The notes below the pieces were generated by a model. That model did not search any database and was not told the DNA's origin. It worked only from the letters and a program-made list of their open reading frames with translations. The position numbers were made by a program, and so were the translations under genes. Below, in pieces: positions 27,604 to 36,360 of a stretch of DNA of 64,000 bases. Source of the stretch: Falsirhodobacter sp051195255 (lineage in GTDB: Bacteria > Pseudomonadota > Alphaproteobacteria > Rhodobacterales > Rhodobacteraceae); assembly GCF_051195255.1 (NCBI RefSeq), contig NZ_JBNJLK010000004.1, positions 62,001 through 126,000 of the forward strand. The letters are read 5' to 3'. The number at the start of each line of letters is the position of its first letter. The first letter of the stretch is position 1.

Positions 27604-29499
27604 TCAGCCCTTTTTCTTGACCCAGATCTGGCCGTCGATCAAATCCTGAAGATGACGCGAGAGGGCCGAGCGGTCTTCGCCCAGGTCACCCGCGTCGTCA
27701 AGCCGCGTTCGTCCGGCGTTGTTGCGCGCCTCGGCGGCCTGCTGCAAACGCCATGTCAGCCCTTCATCGGCCAACCCTTCCATATCCTCCATGGCTTCGC
27801 GGATCTCGATCTCCACCCCGTGGGCGGCGTCCAGTTTCGCAAACTCCTCGGCCAGACACATCCGGGCAAGATCGGTATCCTCCGGGTTGCGTACCGGCGG
27901 AGAGATGCGAACATGGGGCAGCGCCAGCAGGGTTTCAAGGTCTGCCTCCACCGACCCCAGATCATGGGCCAGCAGCGCTTCCTGCACGCGGCGATGTTCG
28001 GGCTGGCGGACGACCATGCGCTCGATCGCCGTCTCGAAGGCCGGGATCAGGCTGGGATGCGTGGCGAAGCCCGCGAGAAGAACGGCGGTGCGCAGGTCCA
28101 GCGCCATCGCCTCGTCCTCCACCATGGCCAGAAGCGACTGGCGGGCAGAGCTGGTGGGCACGGCCGGCGGCTGCGCGCGCTTTCCCGGCACGAAGGGCGT
28201 CTGGCTGCTGCGGCGGACACCGAACAGCTCCCACTTCAGACGCTTCATCTCCTCGCCATAATGATGGCGGATCGACGGGTCGGCGATACGGGCGATGGCC
28301 GCGCCCAACACCTTGTCCAGCCCGGCGCGGCGTTCGGGGCTGTCGAAGACCTTCCCTTCCGTTTCGCGCCGCCACAAAAGGCGCACCATCGGCTCGGCCC
28401 CGTCCAGCACCTTCTGGAACCCCTGCGCGCCCTGCGCCCGGATCAGATCATCCGGATCAAGGCCCGAGGGCAGGACGGCAAACCGCAATCCCTTGCCCGC
28501 TTCCAGAAGCGGCAGCGCCAGATCGACGACACGTAACGCGGCGCGGATGCCCGCGGCATCCCCGTCCAGCGCGATCACGGGTTCGTCTGCGATGCGCCAC
28601 ATCAGACGCAACTGTTCCTCGGTGATCGCCGTCCCCAAGGGGGCGACGGTGGCGGCGAACCCGGCCTCGGACAGGGCGATCGTGTCCATGTAGCCCTCGG
28701 CCACGATCAGCGGACGGCCCTTGCCCGCCGCCTCGCGCGCGGGGCCGTGGTTGTAAAGGTTGCGGCCCTTGTCGAACAGGTCCGTTTCCGGGCCGTTCAG
28801 GTACTTGGCGCGCGCGTTCGGGTCCATCGCGCGACCGCCAAGGCTGATCGCCCGCCCCCGCGCGTCGCGGATCGGAAAGATGATGCGGCCCCGGAACCGG
28901 TCGTAAGGCGCGCCCCCATCGTCAGGCCGGGCGCAGACGCCGGCGGCCACCAGCAGATCGGCCGACATCCCCTTGGCGGTCAGCGCCTGCAACAGGCCCT
29001 GACGGTGATCCGGCGCGAAGCCGATCTCCCACCGCTCCTGCGCCTCGACGCTCAGCCTCCGGCCGGTCAGATAGTCGCGCGCGGCGACGCCCTGCCCCGA
29101 TTTCAGCATCAAACGGTAATGCTTCACCGCTTCTTCCACGACCTGAACCAGCTGCGTGCGGTGGTCGGTCTTTTCGGCGGCGCGGGGGTCACGGGCCGGC
29201 ATGGGAAGGCCCGCCTCGCGCGCCAGGATCTCCACCGCCTCCATGAAGGACACGTTCTCCGTCTCTTTCACGAAGGTCAGGGCGTCGCCCTTGGCGTGGC
29301 AACCGAAGCAGTAATAGAAGCCCTTGCGGTCATCGACGTGGAACGAGGCCGACTTTTCCTGGTGGAACGGGCACGGCGCCCACCAGTCGCCCTTGCCCTG
29401 GTTGGACTTGCGCACGTCCCAGGTGACCTTGCGCCCCACAACCTGGGACAGCGAGATCCGGGTGCGCAATTCGTCAAGGAAGCCGTTCGGAAGGGACAT
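27604..29499 (-). CDS. dnaG: DNA primase
   Basis: 631 residues. The CHC2 zinc domain has Cys43, His46, Cys64 and Cys67. The TOPRIM centre shows VAEGYMDTIAL with the catalytic Glu and the ALDGDAAGIRA acidic motif. The C-terminal part is the DnaB-interacting helical domain. The protein makes RNA primers for lagging-strand synthesis. I use ATG 29499 since MSLPNGFLDELRTRISL matches the family opening. The order dnaG-rpoD is the standard bacterial arrangement. Confidence 0.97.
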   Translation of the reverse strand: MSLPNGFLDELRTRISLSQVVGRKVTWDVRKSNQGKGDWWAPCPFHQEKSASFHVDDRKGFYYCFGCHAKGDALTFVKETENVSFMEAVEILAREAGLPMPARDPRAAEKTDHRTQLVQVVEEAVKHYRLMLKSGQGVAARDYLTGRRLSVEAQERWEIGFAPDHRQGLLQALTAKGMSADLLVAAGVCARPDDGGAPYDRFRGRIIFPIRDARGRAISLGGRAMDPNARAKYLNGPETDLFDKGRNLYNHGPAREAAGKGRPLIVAEGYMDTIALSEAGFAATVAPLGTAITEEQLRLMWRIADEPVIALDGDAAGIRAALRVVDLALPLLEAGKGLRFAVLPSGLDPDDLIRAQGAQGFQKVLDGAEPMVRLLWRRETEGKVFDSPERRAGLDKVLGAAIARIADPSIRHHYGEEMKRLKWELFGVRRSSQTPFVPGKRAQPPAVPTSSARQSLLAMVEDEAMALDLRTAVLLAGFATHPSLIPAFETAIERMVVRQPEHRRVQEALLAHDLGSVEADLETLLALPHVRISPPVRNPEDTDLARMCLAEEFAKLDAAHGVEIEIREAMEDMEGLADEGLTWRLQQAAEARNNAGRTRLDDAGDLGEDRSALSRHLQDLIDGQIWVKKKG

Positions 29500-29571
29500 G
29501 GCTTCTATATCGGGGCAACGCCGCCCCGTGTCCATAGGGGGCGCGCCGGACGGTGCCCGGCGCGCGAGGTC

Positions 29572-30999
29572 TTACAGGCCCTTGGACTGGTAGGTCGCGG
29601 CCACTCGGCTGATGGACACGATATAGGCGGCCACGCGCAGATCCTCGACATCGTCGCGGCCGTGCCACACCTCGCGCATGGCCTGATAGGCCGTCCGCAT
29701 CGTGTCATCGAGGCCGGAGCGCACCAGCTCCAACTCTCCGGCCCCATGCAGGTAGCGCTTCTTGAAGTCCGGCGACAGCGTCCAGCCCAGACCCTTGTCC
29801 GAGGACAGACGCTCCAGCTCGTTCACCAGAAGCTCGTGGCGCGCTTCCTCGGCCCGGCGCTGCATCCGGCCGAAGCGGATGTGCGACAGGTTCTTCACCC
29901 ATTCGAAATAAGACACCGTCACGCCGCCGGCATTGGCGTACATGTCGGGAATGATCAGCGTGCCCTTCTTGCGCAGGATCTCGTCCGCGCCGAAGGTGAC
30001 GGGGCCGTTCGCCGCTTCGATGATCAGGGGGGCCTGGATGCGTTCGGCGTTGCCCCGGTGGATGGCACCTTCCATCGCGGCCGGGATCAGGATGTCGCAC
30101 TCCGCCTCCAGCAACTTCGCGCCATCTTCCACGAACTGCGCGTTCGGATAGTCGCGGACCGAGCCGGTCTTGACGATCCACTGGCGGACGTCTTCCACAT
30201 CCAGCGCGTCCCCGACCAAGGCACCGTCACGTTCGATGATGGCCGTGATCTTGGCGCCGTCCTCCTCGGACAGGAACTTCGCGGCGTGGTAGCCGACGTT
30301 GCCAAGGCCCTGCACGACCACGCGCTTGCCGTCCAGCTTGCCCGACAGGCCAGCCTTGGCCGCATCCTCGGGGTGGCGGAAAAACTCGCGCAGCGCGAAC
30401 TGGATGCCCCGACCCGTGGCCTCCACCCGGCCCTGAATGCCGCCGGCGTTCAGCGGCTTGCCCGTGACGCAGGCCTTGGCGTTGATGTCGGTGGTGTTCA
30501 TCCGCGCGTACTGGTCGGCGATCCAGGCCATCTCGCGCTCGCTCGTCCCCATGTCGGGCGCGGGCACGTTCTGGGCGGGGTTGATCAGGTCGCGCTTGAT
30601 CAGTTCATAGGCGAAGCGGCGGGTGATCAGTTCCAGCTCCCGCTCGTCATACTGGCGGGGGTCGATGCACAACCCGCCCTTGGACCCGCCGAACGGCGTT
30701 TCCACCAGCGCGCATTTGTAGGTCATCAGCGCCGCAAGGGCTTCAACCTCGTCTTGGTTGACGTTCAGCGCAAAGCGGATGCCGCCTTTCACCGGCTCCA
30801 TATGTTCGGAATGCACCGAACGGTAGCCCGTGAACGTTTCGATCTTGCCGCGCAGCCGCACGCCGAACCGCACCGTGTAGGTGGAGTTGCAGACGCGGAT
30901 CTTCTGCTCCAGGCCCGGCGACAGATCCATGTGCCGAACGGCACGATTGAACATCAGATCGACGGACTCGCGAAAACTTGGCTCACCGGCAACGACCAT
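29572..30999 (-). CDS. Glu/Leu/Phe/Val-type dehydrogenase, glutamate dehydrogenase
   Basis: About 475 residues. The substrate domain has the GGIRF and TYKCALVETPFGGSKGG motifs with the catalytic lysines, and the Rossmann domain has VVQGLGNVGYHAAKFL. The enzyme interconverts glutamate and 2-oxoglutarate plus ammonia, probably with NAD given its similarity to the catabolic class. I prefer the ATG at 30999 because GGAGGAG lies at normal spacing; the ATG at 31014 has its ribosome site only 2 bases away. It appears to be a single-gene unit. Confidence 0.92.
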   Translation of the reverse strand: MVVAGEPSFRESVDLMFNRAVRHMDLSPGLEQKIRVCNSTYTVRFGVRLRGKIETFTGYRSVHSEHMEPVKGGIRFALNVNQDEVEALAALMTYKCALVETPFGGSKGGLCIDPRQYDERELELITRRFAYELIKRDLINPAQNVPAPDMGTSEREMAWIADQYARMNTTDINAKACVTGKPLNAGGIQGRVEATGRGIQFALREFFRHPEDAAKAGLSGKLDGKRVVVQGLGNVGYHAAKFLSEEDGAKITAIIERDGALVGDALDVEDVRQWIVKTGSVRDYPNAQFVEDGAKLLEAECDILIPAAMEGAIHRGNAERIQAPLIIEAANGPVTFGADEILRKKGTLIIPDMYANAGGVTVSYFEWVKNLSHIRFGRMQRRAEEARHELLVNELERLSSDKGLGWTLSPDFKKRYLHGAGELELVRSGLDDTMRTAYQAMREVWHGRDDVEDLRVAAYIVSISRVAATYQSKGL

Positions 31000-31140
31000 G
31001 ACAGGCTCCTCCATTGCTCCTTGAGGCGGACGCTACCCGTTGCTCTGCCGGTCGCCAACCCCGAAACGGTCCGGCCCGCGGGGTCGGAAACCAAACCCCC
31101 TCCCCATGGGTTCAGGCCATGATCTTACCGGAGATGTCCC

Positions 31141-31332
31141 ATGCGCCGCCCATCCTTCCGCGAAACGAACCGCGCCTCCCTTCACCTGCGATCCAGGCAT
31201 CTTCGCGCCGATCTGGAGCTGGAGGTCACGCCTGCAGGCCTCGGGGCGATCGGCCTTCTCGTGTCCGGGATCCTGCTGTCGGTGGTGCCCATCGTGTGGG
31301 TGTCGACCCGCAAGCTGCCGGATCGCAAGTAG
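31141..31332 (+). CDS. Small single-span membrane protein, hypothetical
   Basis: 63 residues. An arginine-rich cytoplasmic N-terminus is followed by one hydrophobic helix at about 33-54 and a short basic tail. GGAG lies 7 bases before the ATG. I do not recognise a family. It lies between glutamate dehydrogenase (divergent) and the 41-residue basic protein, in the same direction. Coding status rests on the ribosome site and a convincing membrane helix. Confidence 0.55.
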   Translation: MRRPSFRETNRASLHLRSRHLRADLELEVTPAGLGAIGLLVSGILLSVVPIVWVSTRKLPDRK

Positions 31333-31414
31333 CGCCGATTTGCGTATCTATTCTTCGGCAAAGGCCTAAGCTGGCAGACCCGCCGATTCCCGGCAACCAC
31401 AAAGGAGCCATGTC

Positions 31415-31540
31415 ATGGCCAAGGGCATGAACAAGCGCAAGCGCGACGAAAAGAAGCCCAAGAAGGAGGTGCCGAAGGTGATCGCGGCGGCTCCCAGCAC
31501 GAAGGACGTCGTGGCCAACGCGGTCGCGAAGAAACGCTGA
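31415..31540 (+). CDS. Very small lysine-rich basic protein (41 aa)
   Basis: 41 residues: MAKGMNKRKRDEKKPKKEVP followed by an alanine-rich stretch ending AVAKKR. AAAGGAG lies 7 bases before the ATG. Short proteins starting MAKG with lysine-rich bodies are common and unnamed in alphaproteobacteria, so this looks real despite its size. The charge suggests nucleic-acid or ribosome contact, but that is inference. It sits just before the accessory segment, and a shared hairpin (31580-31603) follows. Confidence 0.65.
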   Translation: MAKGMNKRKRDEKKPKKEVPKVIAAAPSTKDVVANAVAKKR

Positions 31541-31579
31541 CGAACCCGCCCTGCGCGGACGCGGCCGGAAGGCAAAAAG

Positions 31580-31603
31580 AAGCCCCGCACGATGGCGGGG
31601 CTT
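31580..31603 (-). terminator. Strong terminator at the end of the G8-protein operon (likely bidirectional)
   Basis: Perfect 9-bp stem AAGCCCCGC / GCGGGGCTT with a 6-base loop. On the minus strand it is followed by CTTTTTGCC, so it serves the large gene ending at 31677. It also lies 39 bases after the plus-strand 41-residue gene. Confidence 0.85.
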
Positions 31604-31622
31604 GATGGTGCCAGCGTCGGGG

Positions 31623-31662
31623 CCCGCCGCAGGCGGGACGTGGATCATGGACCCACGTCCCG
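31623..31662 (-). repeat. Two overlapping inverted repeats upstream of the terminator
   Basis: CGGGACGTGG / CCACGTCCCG (31634-31643 and 31653-31662, 10-bp perfect stem) and CCCGCC / GGCGGG (31623-31628 and 31632-31637). They share bases 31634-31637, so an RNA can form only one at a time. They lie in the 3' untranslated part of the G8-protein transcript. Confidence 0.6.
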
Positions 31663-31676
31663 GTTCAGCATCAGGC

Positions 31677-34600
31677 CTATGCGCCGACCGAAGAGTTCAA
31701 GGCACGCGCGGTGAAGTTGTCGAGGGTCGGGTTCGATGCCCCCGCCTCGACCGCCACGAACCCCACCTCAGTGCCCATGGGGGCGTTGGCCGGCAGCAGC
31801 AAGGCGCCGGGCTCCCAATGAGGGCCGCTTTCGAAGGCCGACAACACCTGGTACCCGGCGTTCTTCGGATAATGAACAACCGGCTCGGTGGTCGAGGTGC
31901 CGTTATGCCGGACGACCAGCTTGCGACCCTCTACCGTGATCCGGACGTCCACCGTGCCCGGGCTGCGGAACCGGGCCACCTCGGTCGTCACCCCAGCCAC
32001 GGTCATGCTCAGGATGAGGGAGACAATCCCCCCTTCCAGTCGCCGCGCCGACAGGTAGTTCTTGGCGTCCACCACCCTGAAGGCCGTCGCCGCGCCCTGG
32101 CTGGCCTGATAGCTCACGATGATTTCCTGATCGCTGGAACCAAGCGAGCCCAGACTGACCAGATGAGGCACCCCGGCGCCGCCTAGATAGGCCAGCTTGT
32201 TCGCCCGGATCGCCCAGACGTCAAGGTTCCCGGCCAGTGCGACCGCTTTCGGATGCTTCACGCGCAGGAGTTCATCCGCCCGATCGAACGTGTCCACGAT
32301 CTCTGTCGTCACCCGTTCGCCCGGGATCACGACCACCTGATGGGGTTCGTCCTGATAGTTCCCCCATGTGTCCATCACGCGAAGCGTGACGTCATAGGTG
32401 TTGTCGCTCCCGATGGCCCGGGCACCATTGTCCGCCCATTGCAGCTGACGGCCCGAGATGCGGAACAACGCGGCGTCCGCCCCGCCCGAGATGGTGAACC
32501 GCGCGTTCACCTCGTCGGCCAGCAGGTTGTGTGCCAGGGTATGACCCGCCACCGCTTCCAGCCGCGTCCGCGACAGGAAACGCAGGCTGCGCGACACCGG
32601 CATCAACGGGGCCTGTTGCGCCGTCACGGCTTCCAGCTTGTCCGGCCAGTCCGGAGCGTTGCCCGCCCCCCCGATGTCATGCGCCGCGATGAAATCGGCG
32701 CTCAGCCCGGTGATGGTGAAGTCGATGTGGAAGTGGCTCCGCACATGGGTGTAGCGATCGGCGATCGGGAACCACGCCCGCGACTTGACCACGCCGTTGT
32801 CCTTCCAGCAGCCCCACCGCTGAACAAGCTGTTCGGGCTGAAGTTTGTCGAGGTTGATCGGTCCCTTCACGCTGACATTCGACAAGGAGCTTTCCGACGA
32901 CTGCGCATCCGGCCAACGGCGCACCCCCACCGAATCCACGATGATGCCGTGGACGCTGCCGGCGCTGCGGCCTGCCCCCGCCGCAAGCGTGGTGTTCACG
33001 CCCGTCATGTCGACGCCGTTGCCCAGGATGAAATAGGGTGCCTTGCCCACCGGGACCTGCGCGTAGCCCTTTGGCAGCACACCGCCATACCCGTAAGGTG
33101 CCAGGGGATAGGGCTGTGGAAGATCCGCCGCCGTGATCGGCTTGTAGCGGCGCGCGATTCCCGAATCGTTGGAAATCTTTTCCGCGTCGCCCATGACGCC
33201 CCATTTGCTTTCCAGCGTGATCCCGGTCCGTTTGGTGACGGGGGCGTTGGTGAACGCGCCACCACCATCCACGCCGATGTCGATGAAGAACCCGTCATAG
33301 TTCAGGCCGCCGCCGACATCCGCGAATTGGGTGTCATAGTCGATCAGCCGCAGGTTCGCGAAGTTCCAGCCGAAGGTGACGTTGCCCAGCGAGGCCGCGG
33401 TGTAGCCCTTCCCCTTCTTCGGCGATTTCCAAAGGCAGTCCTTGACGTAATAGGAGTTGGAGTATTGCCCCACGACCCATGGCGAGGGCACGTTCAGGCA
33501 GTGGAACCGCTCCATCAGCATCGGCGTCAAATCGCGGGCCCAGTTCGTTGACGACAGACGGTGGACGACCTCGAACCCCACGGTGCAGGCATGGGCCTCG
33601 TTGTCGAGGAACGGCGGTATCTGTGCACGGAAATGCGCGAGGTATTCGTCATAGCTTTTCTGGCCCGATCCGTTCGTGCCCTTGATCAGCCCGTCCTTGA
33701 AGCGCATGTCGATGTCGCGCAACCAGCGTTTCTGCCAGTGGCTTTTCTGGGCGTGGTACAGATACCCGTAGCGGCACGAAACCGAGATGTTGCCGTGCAT
33801 CAGGATCATGCGGCTTTGGTTGCCGAATCCTATGCCCGCGGAATCGTTGTGGTTCGCGTGCATTTCCTGACGCTGGCCCCAATCGCTGCTTTCCCCGTCG
33901 CCCCGGCAGAACATGGACAGGTTCTGGGCCCAGTGCCCGATCTCGTTCCCGAGTTCAGACACCATGCCGACCCCGCGCACGTTGAACGCGAAGCAGTCCT
34001 CGATCGCCATGCGCGTTCCGTGCTGGGTGATGGCCCAGCCCGGCACCGGCGGTGCGTTCAGCGGCGCCCAGGCCGAGGCCCCGATGCAGTTGATCTGCGC
34101 GGAGGCCAGATACGGCCCCTGACACCAGTGGAAGTGGATGGAATACCGGCCCCGGACGTTGAGGGGGTCGGCGATGGCCACGCCGCCGGTCTTGGCGCTC
34201 AGCAGCGGCTGGACGCCGCCCGTGACGGCGATGGCGTCGCTCGGATACTCGTCCACCCAAAGCGTCGGGTTCGTGTCGGTGCGTGCCATGTTCTTGGTGG
34301 AGAAATAACGCACGTCCACATCCGGAGAGCGCATGAACATCGAATGTCCGCGCTTCTGCAGGTTGACGAGGTCCGCGGTCGGATCAAGATGGCCGTCCTC
34401 CTCGGCAGAGGCGCTGCGCAACTCGATGTTGTGGCTGGGGTTGCCGACGACCGGTGCATTCACCACGTGCTGGCCCTGCGGAAGCATGCCTTCCATGCCG
34501 ACGTGATCATAGATCAGGGGTTCCGCGAAATGGGCCCAATCCCCGTCGATCTTGGTGATGATCCGTTCTTCTTCCTGCCCGAACTGATACCGGTTGAGCG

Positions 34601-35525
34601 TTCTGGTCGTGTTCCGGCCGGGGTTGTAGTAGGTGGTCGGCCCCTTGTAGTCGGGGTCCGTCGATGCAAGCGGAACGTATTCGGTCCCGCCGAACATCAT
34701 GTACTGCCCCACGCGCCATCCCGATTGCGCAAGCCCCGGCATGTACGCCTTCGTCGCGCCGGCGCGAACAGCGGGAACCGTTTCGCCTTTCGCGATCTGC
34801 TCGGACGACAGGCCGATGCGCAGATGGCTTTTCTTCTGCGCGCCGTGGATGCGGGTCGGCCCCATGGCCATCAGACCGCCACGGGTGGAGGCCCCGGGCG
34901 CCTGCTGGATGTGCCAGATGAACTGGTGCTTGACCTTTCCCGGCGTCGCGCTGGGCGTCTTGTCCACGAGGATCAGGTTGCCCATCGCCATGAACGTGTC
35001 GAGCCGCCAGCGCGTGTCGGTGTCCGTGGCCAGACGGAACGTGCCGCCAAACTCCACCAGCATGTCCTTCAGGATCACGTCGTCGTTCTTGTCTCCGATC
35101 AGCACGTGGCCTTGGGACACGGCAACGACGTCGCCCTTCCCCGGCACCTTGCCGGTGCTCCATACCGTCGGGTCCGTGTAGCGGCCGGACTTCACGGTGC
35201 GGGTCGTGACGCCCATGATGTGCGGGTGCGCCACGGGATCGAGGAACTCCGCCTGGCCCGCCTTGTAGTAATCCGCCGGAATCCAGTTCGGACGGCCGCC
35301 GTGGGTTTGCTTGATGACCGGGATTCGGTCGGCGGGAACGGTGTCCGCTGGCTTGGTGCGGACCTTGGTCCAGGGGCCGGTGGACGACACGGTCGACGTT
35401 TCATAATCCGTGTCGGGTTGCAGCCCGCTCACAAGGATCCAGGGACCGGTGAACGTATCCTTTCCGGTCACTTCGTTGACGATGGCCGGTTTGCTGGCGA
35501 GACGCCACCACAATTTACGAGGCAT
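31677..35525 (-). CDS. Giant G8-domain-like beta-helix protein (FnIII, G8-like, cadherin-like, C-terminal jelly-roll)
   Basis: 1282 residues from the ATG at 35525, 13 bases after the stop of the coiled-coil gene. Order: a fibronectin III-like start (about 11-58, SGLQPDTDYETS), a G8-like domain (about 108-215, WSTGKVPGKGDVVAVSQGHV), a right-handed beta-helix part with VGNPSHNIEL near 360, KRGHSMFMRSPDVDVRYFS near 391 and GRYSIHFHW near 459, then a cadherin-like module and a C-terminal beta-sandwich. G8/beta-helix proteins elsewhere bind or cut surface glycans (for example hyaluronan in animal CEMIP). There is no signal peptide and no RTX repeat, so export by a phage-tail-like or other route is more likely than Sec. 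Glycan-binding or tail-spike function is inference. Confidence 0.72.
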   Translation of the reverse strand: MPRKLWWRLASKPAIVNEVTGKDTFTGPWILVSGLQPDTDYETSTVSSTGPWTKVRTKPADTVPADRIPVIKQTHGGRPNWIPADYYKAGQAEFLDPVAHPHIMGVTTRTVKSGRYTDPTVWSTGKVPGKGDVVAVSQGHVLIGDKNDDVILKDMLVEFGGTFRLATDTDTRWRLDTFMAMGNLILVDKTPSATPGKVKHQFIWHIQQAPGASTRGGLMAMGPTRIHGAQKKSHLRIGLSSEQIAKGETVPAVRAGATKAYMPGLAQSGWRVGQYMMFGGTEYVPLASTDPDYKGPTTYYNPGRNTTRTLNRYQFGQEEERIITKIDGDWAHFAEPLIYDHVGMEGMLPQGQHVVNAPVVGNPSHNIELRSASAEEDGHLDPTADLVNLQKRGHSMFMRSPDVDVRYFSTKNMARTDTNPTLWVDEYPSDAIAVTGGVQPLLSAKTGGVAIADPLNVRGRYSIHFHWCQGPYLASAQINCIGASAWAPLNAPPVPGWAITQHGTRMAIEDCFAFNVRGVGMVSELGNEIGHWAQNLSMFCRGDGESSDWGQRQEMHANHNDSAGIGFGNQSRMILMHGNISVSCRYGYLYHAQKSHWQKRWLRDIDMRFKDGLIKGTNGSGQKSYDEYLAHFRAQIPPFLDNEAHACTVGFEVVHRLSSTNWARDLTPMLMERFHCLNVPSPWVVGQYSNSYYVKDCLWKSPKKGKGYTAASLGNVTFGWNFANLRLIDYDTQFADVGGGLNYDGFFIDIGVDGGGAFTNAPVTKRTGITLESKWGVMGDAEKISNDSGIARRYKPITAADLPQPYPLAPYGYGGVLPKGYAQVPVGKAPYFILGNGVDMTGVNTTLAAGAGRSAGSVHGIIVDSVGVRRWPDAQSSESSLSNVSVKGPINLDKLQPEQLVQRWGCWKDNGVVKSRAWFPIADRYTHVRSHFHIDFTITGLSADFIAAHDIGGAGNAPDWPDKLEAVTAQQAPLMPVSRSLRFLSRTRLEAVAGHTLAHNLLADEVNARFTISGGADAALFRISGRQLQWADNGARAIGSDNTYDVTLRVMDTWGNYQDEPHQVVVIPGERVTTEIVDTFDRADELLRVKHPKAVALAGNLDVWAIRANKLAYLGGAGVPHLVSLGSLGSSDQEIIVSYQASQGAATAFRVVDAKNYLSARRLEGGIVSLILSMTVAGVTTEVARFRSPGTVDVRITVEGRKLVVRHNGTSTTEPVVHYPKNAGYQVLSAFESGPHWEPGALLLPANAPMGTEVGFVAVEAGASNPTLDNFTARALNSSVGA

Positions 35526-35538
35526 GTCTTGTCCTGTC

Positions 35539-36360
35539 TTACCCGTGCACCACGATCGTGTCGGGGGTCGTTTCCACTGTAAGTTCATCGCGAAGGGGCT
35601 GGGGCTGATCCTCGGCGCCGCCCAAAAGCTGATCGACCTGCGCGGTCAGGGACGCGATCATCTGCATGACGCTGGCCAGATCGGCCTCAATGCCGCCGAC
35701 GCCTTCCAGCTTGGCCAAAACAGCATCTCGGGCGGCCGTCGCTTCTGCCGCCTTGGTCGCGGCGACCTGCACACTGGCCGAGGCTTCGGCGGCCTTGGTG
35801 GTTGCAGTGGTCGCGCTGGCCGCTGCGGCCGCAGCGCGCGTGCCAGCTTCCGTGGCCTTTGCGCCGGCCGCCGTCGCACTGGTGGCCGCAGCAGCGGCAT
35901 TGGTCGCGGCCAGTTCGGCGCTCGCGCCAGCTTCCGTGGCTTTCGCGGCCGCCGTGGTGGCGCTGGTGGCCGCTCCGCTCACCTTCGCCGAAACAGCCCG
36001 GTCCGTTTCAGCGACCGTTTGCACGCTTGCAGCAACGGCAGCACGGTCCTGGGCGACGACCTGCGCGGCTTGCCGCACCTGCTCAAGCGCAGAGCTAGCC
36101 TGCTTCGCCGCCTTGGTCGCCTTGACCATGGCGGCACCGACGGCGTCACGGCTTTCTTCCACTTGCTCTGCCAGAAGCTTGACCTCGGCGGCCGCGGCGA
36201 CTCCGGTCGCGATCAATTCGCGGTCGGAGTCCTTCATTCCCATGCTGTCGACCCATTGGGCTTTCGTAAGTGCAGGCAGTCCCAGAACGGTCTGCACCTC
36301 GACATAGATGTCATAGGCGGAGGCGACGGGTGCGTCGCTGACGCTGTTAAGAACTTCCAA
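35539..36360 (-). CDS. Alanine-rich coiled-coil protein, fibre or stalk-like
   Basis: 273 residues. A short folded N-terminus (to about 45) is followed by a long helical region made almost only of Ala, Thr, Ser, Glu and Lys in heptad-like order (about 50-225), with internal repeats such as TKAAEASASV and AKATEAGT. A short beta-rich tail closes it. This is the pattern of trimeric tail-fibre or adhesin stalks. Start is TTG, supported by AAGGAG 7 bases upstream. The TAA stop is 13 bases before the G8-protein start, so the two form an operon and may build one structure: stalk plus glycan-contacting head. No signal peptide. Confidence 0.7.
   Translation of the reverse strand: MEVLNSVSDAPVASAYDIYVEVQTVLGLPALTKAQWVDSMGMKDSDRELIATGVAAAAEVKLLAEQVEESRDAVGAAMVKATKAAKQASSALEQVRQAAQVVAQDRAAVAASVQTVAETDRAVSAKVSGAATSATTAAAKATEAGASAELAATNAAAAATSATAAGAKATEAGTRAAAAAASATTATTKAAEASASVQVAATKAAEATAARDAVLAKLEGVGGIEADLASVMQMIASLTAQVDQLLGGAEDQPQPLRDELTVETTPDTIVVHG

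Noticed and set aside
31606..31612. TGGTGCC near the end of the fibre operon, same as the 3' end of tRNA-Thr, as an attachment repeat
   Set aside because: Only seven bases match; such a match within several kilobases is expected by chance.
35700..36000. Repetitive plus-strand DNA as a possible CRISPR or satellite
   Set aside because: The repetition comes from Ala/Thr/Lys codons of the coiled coil on the minus strand; there are no regular spacers.
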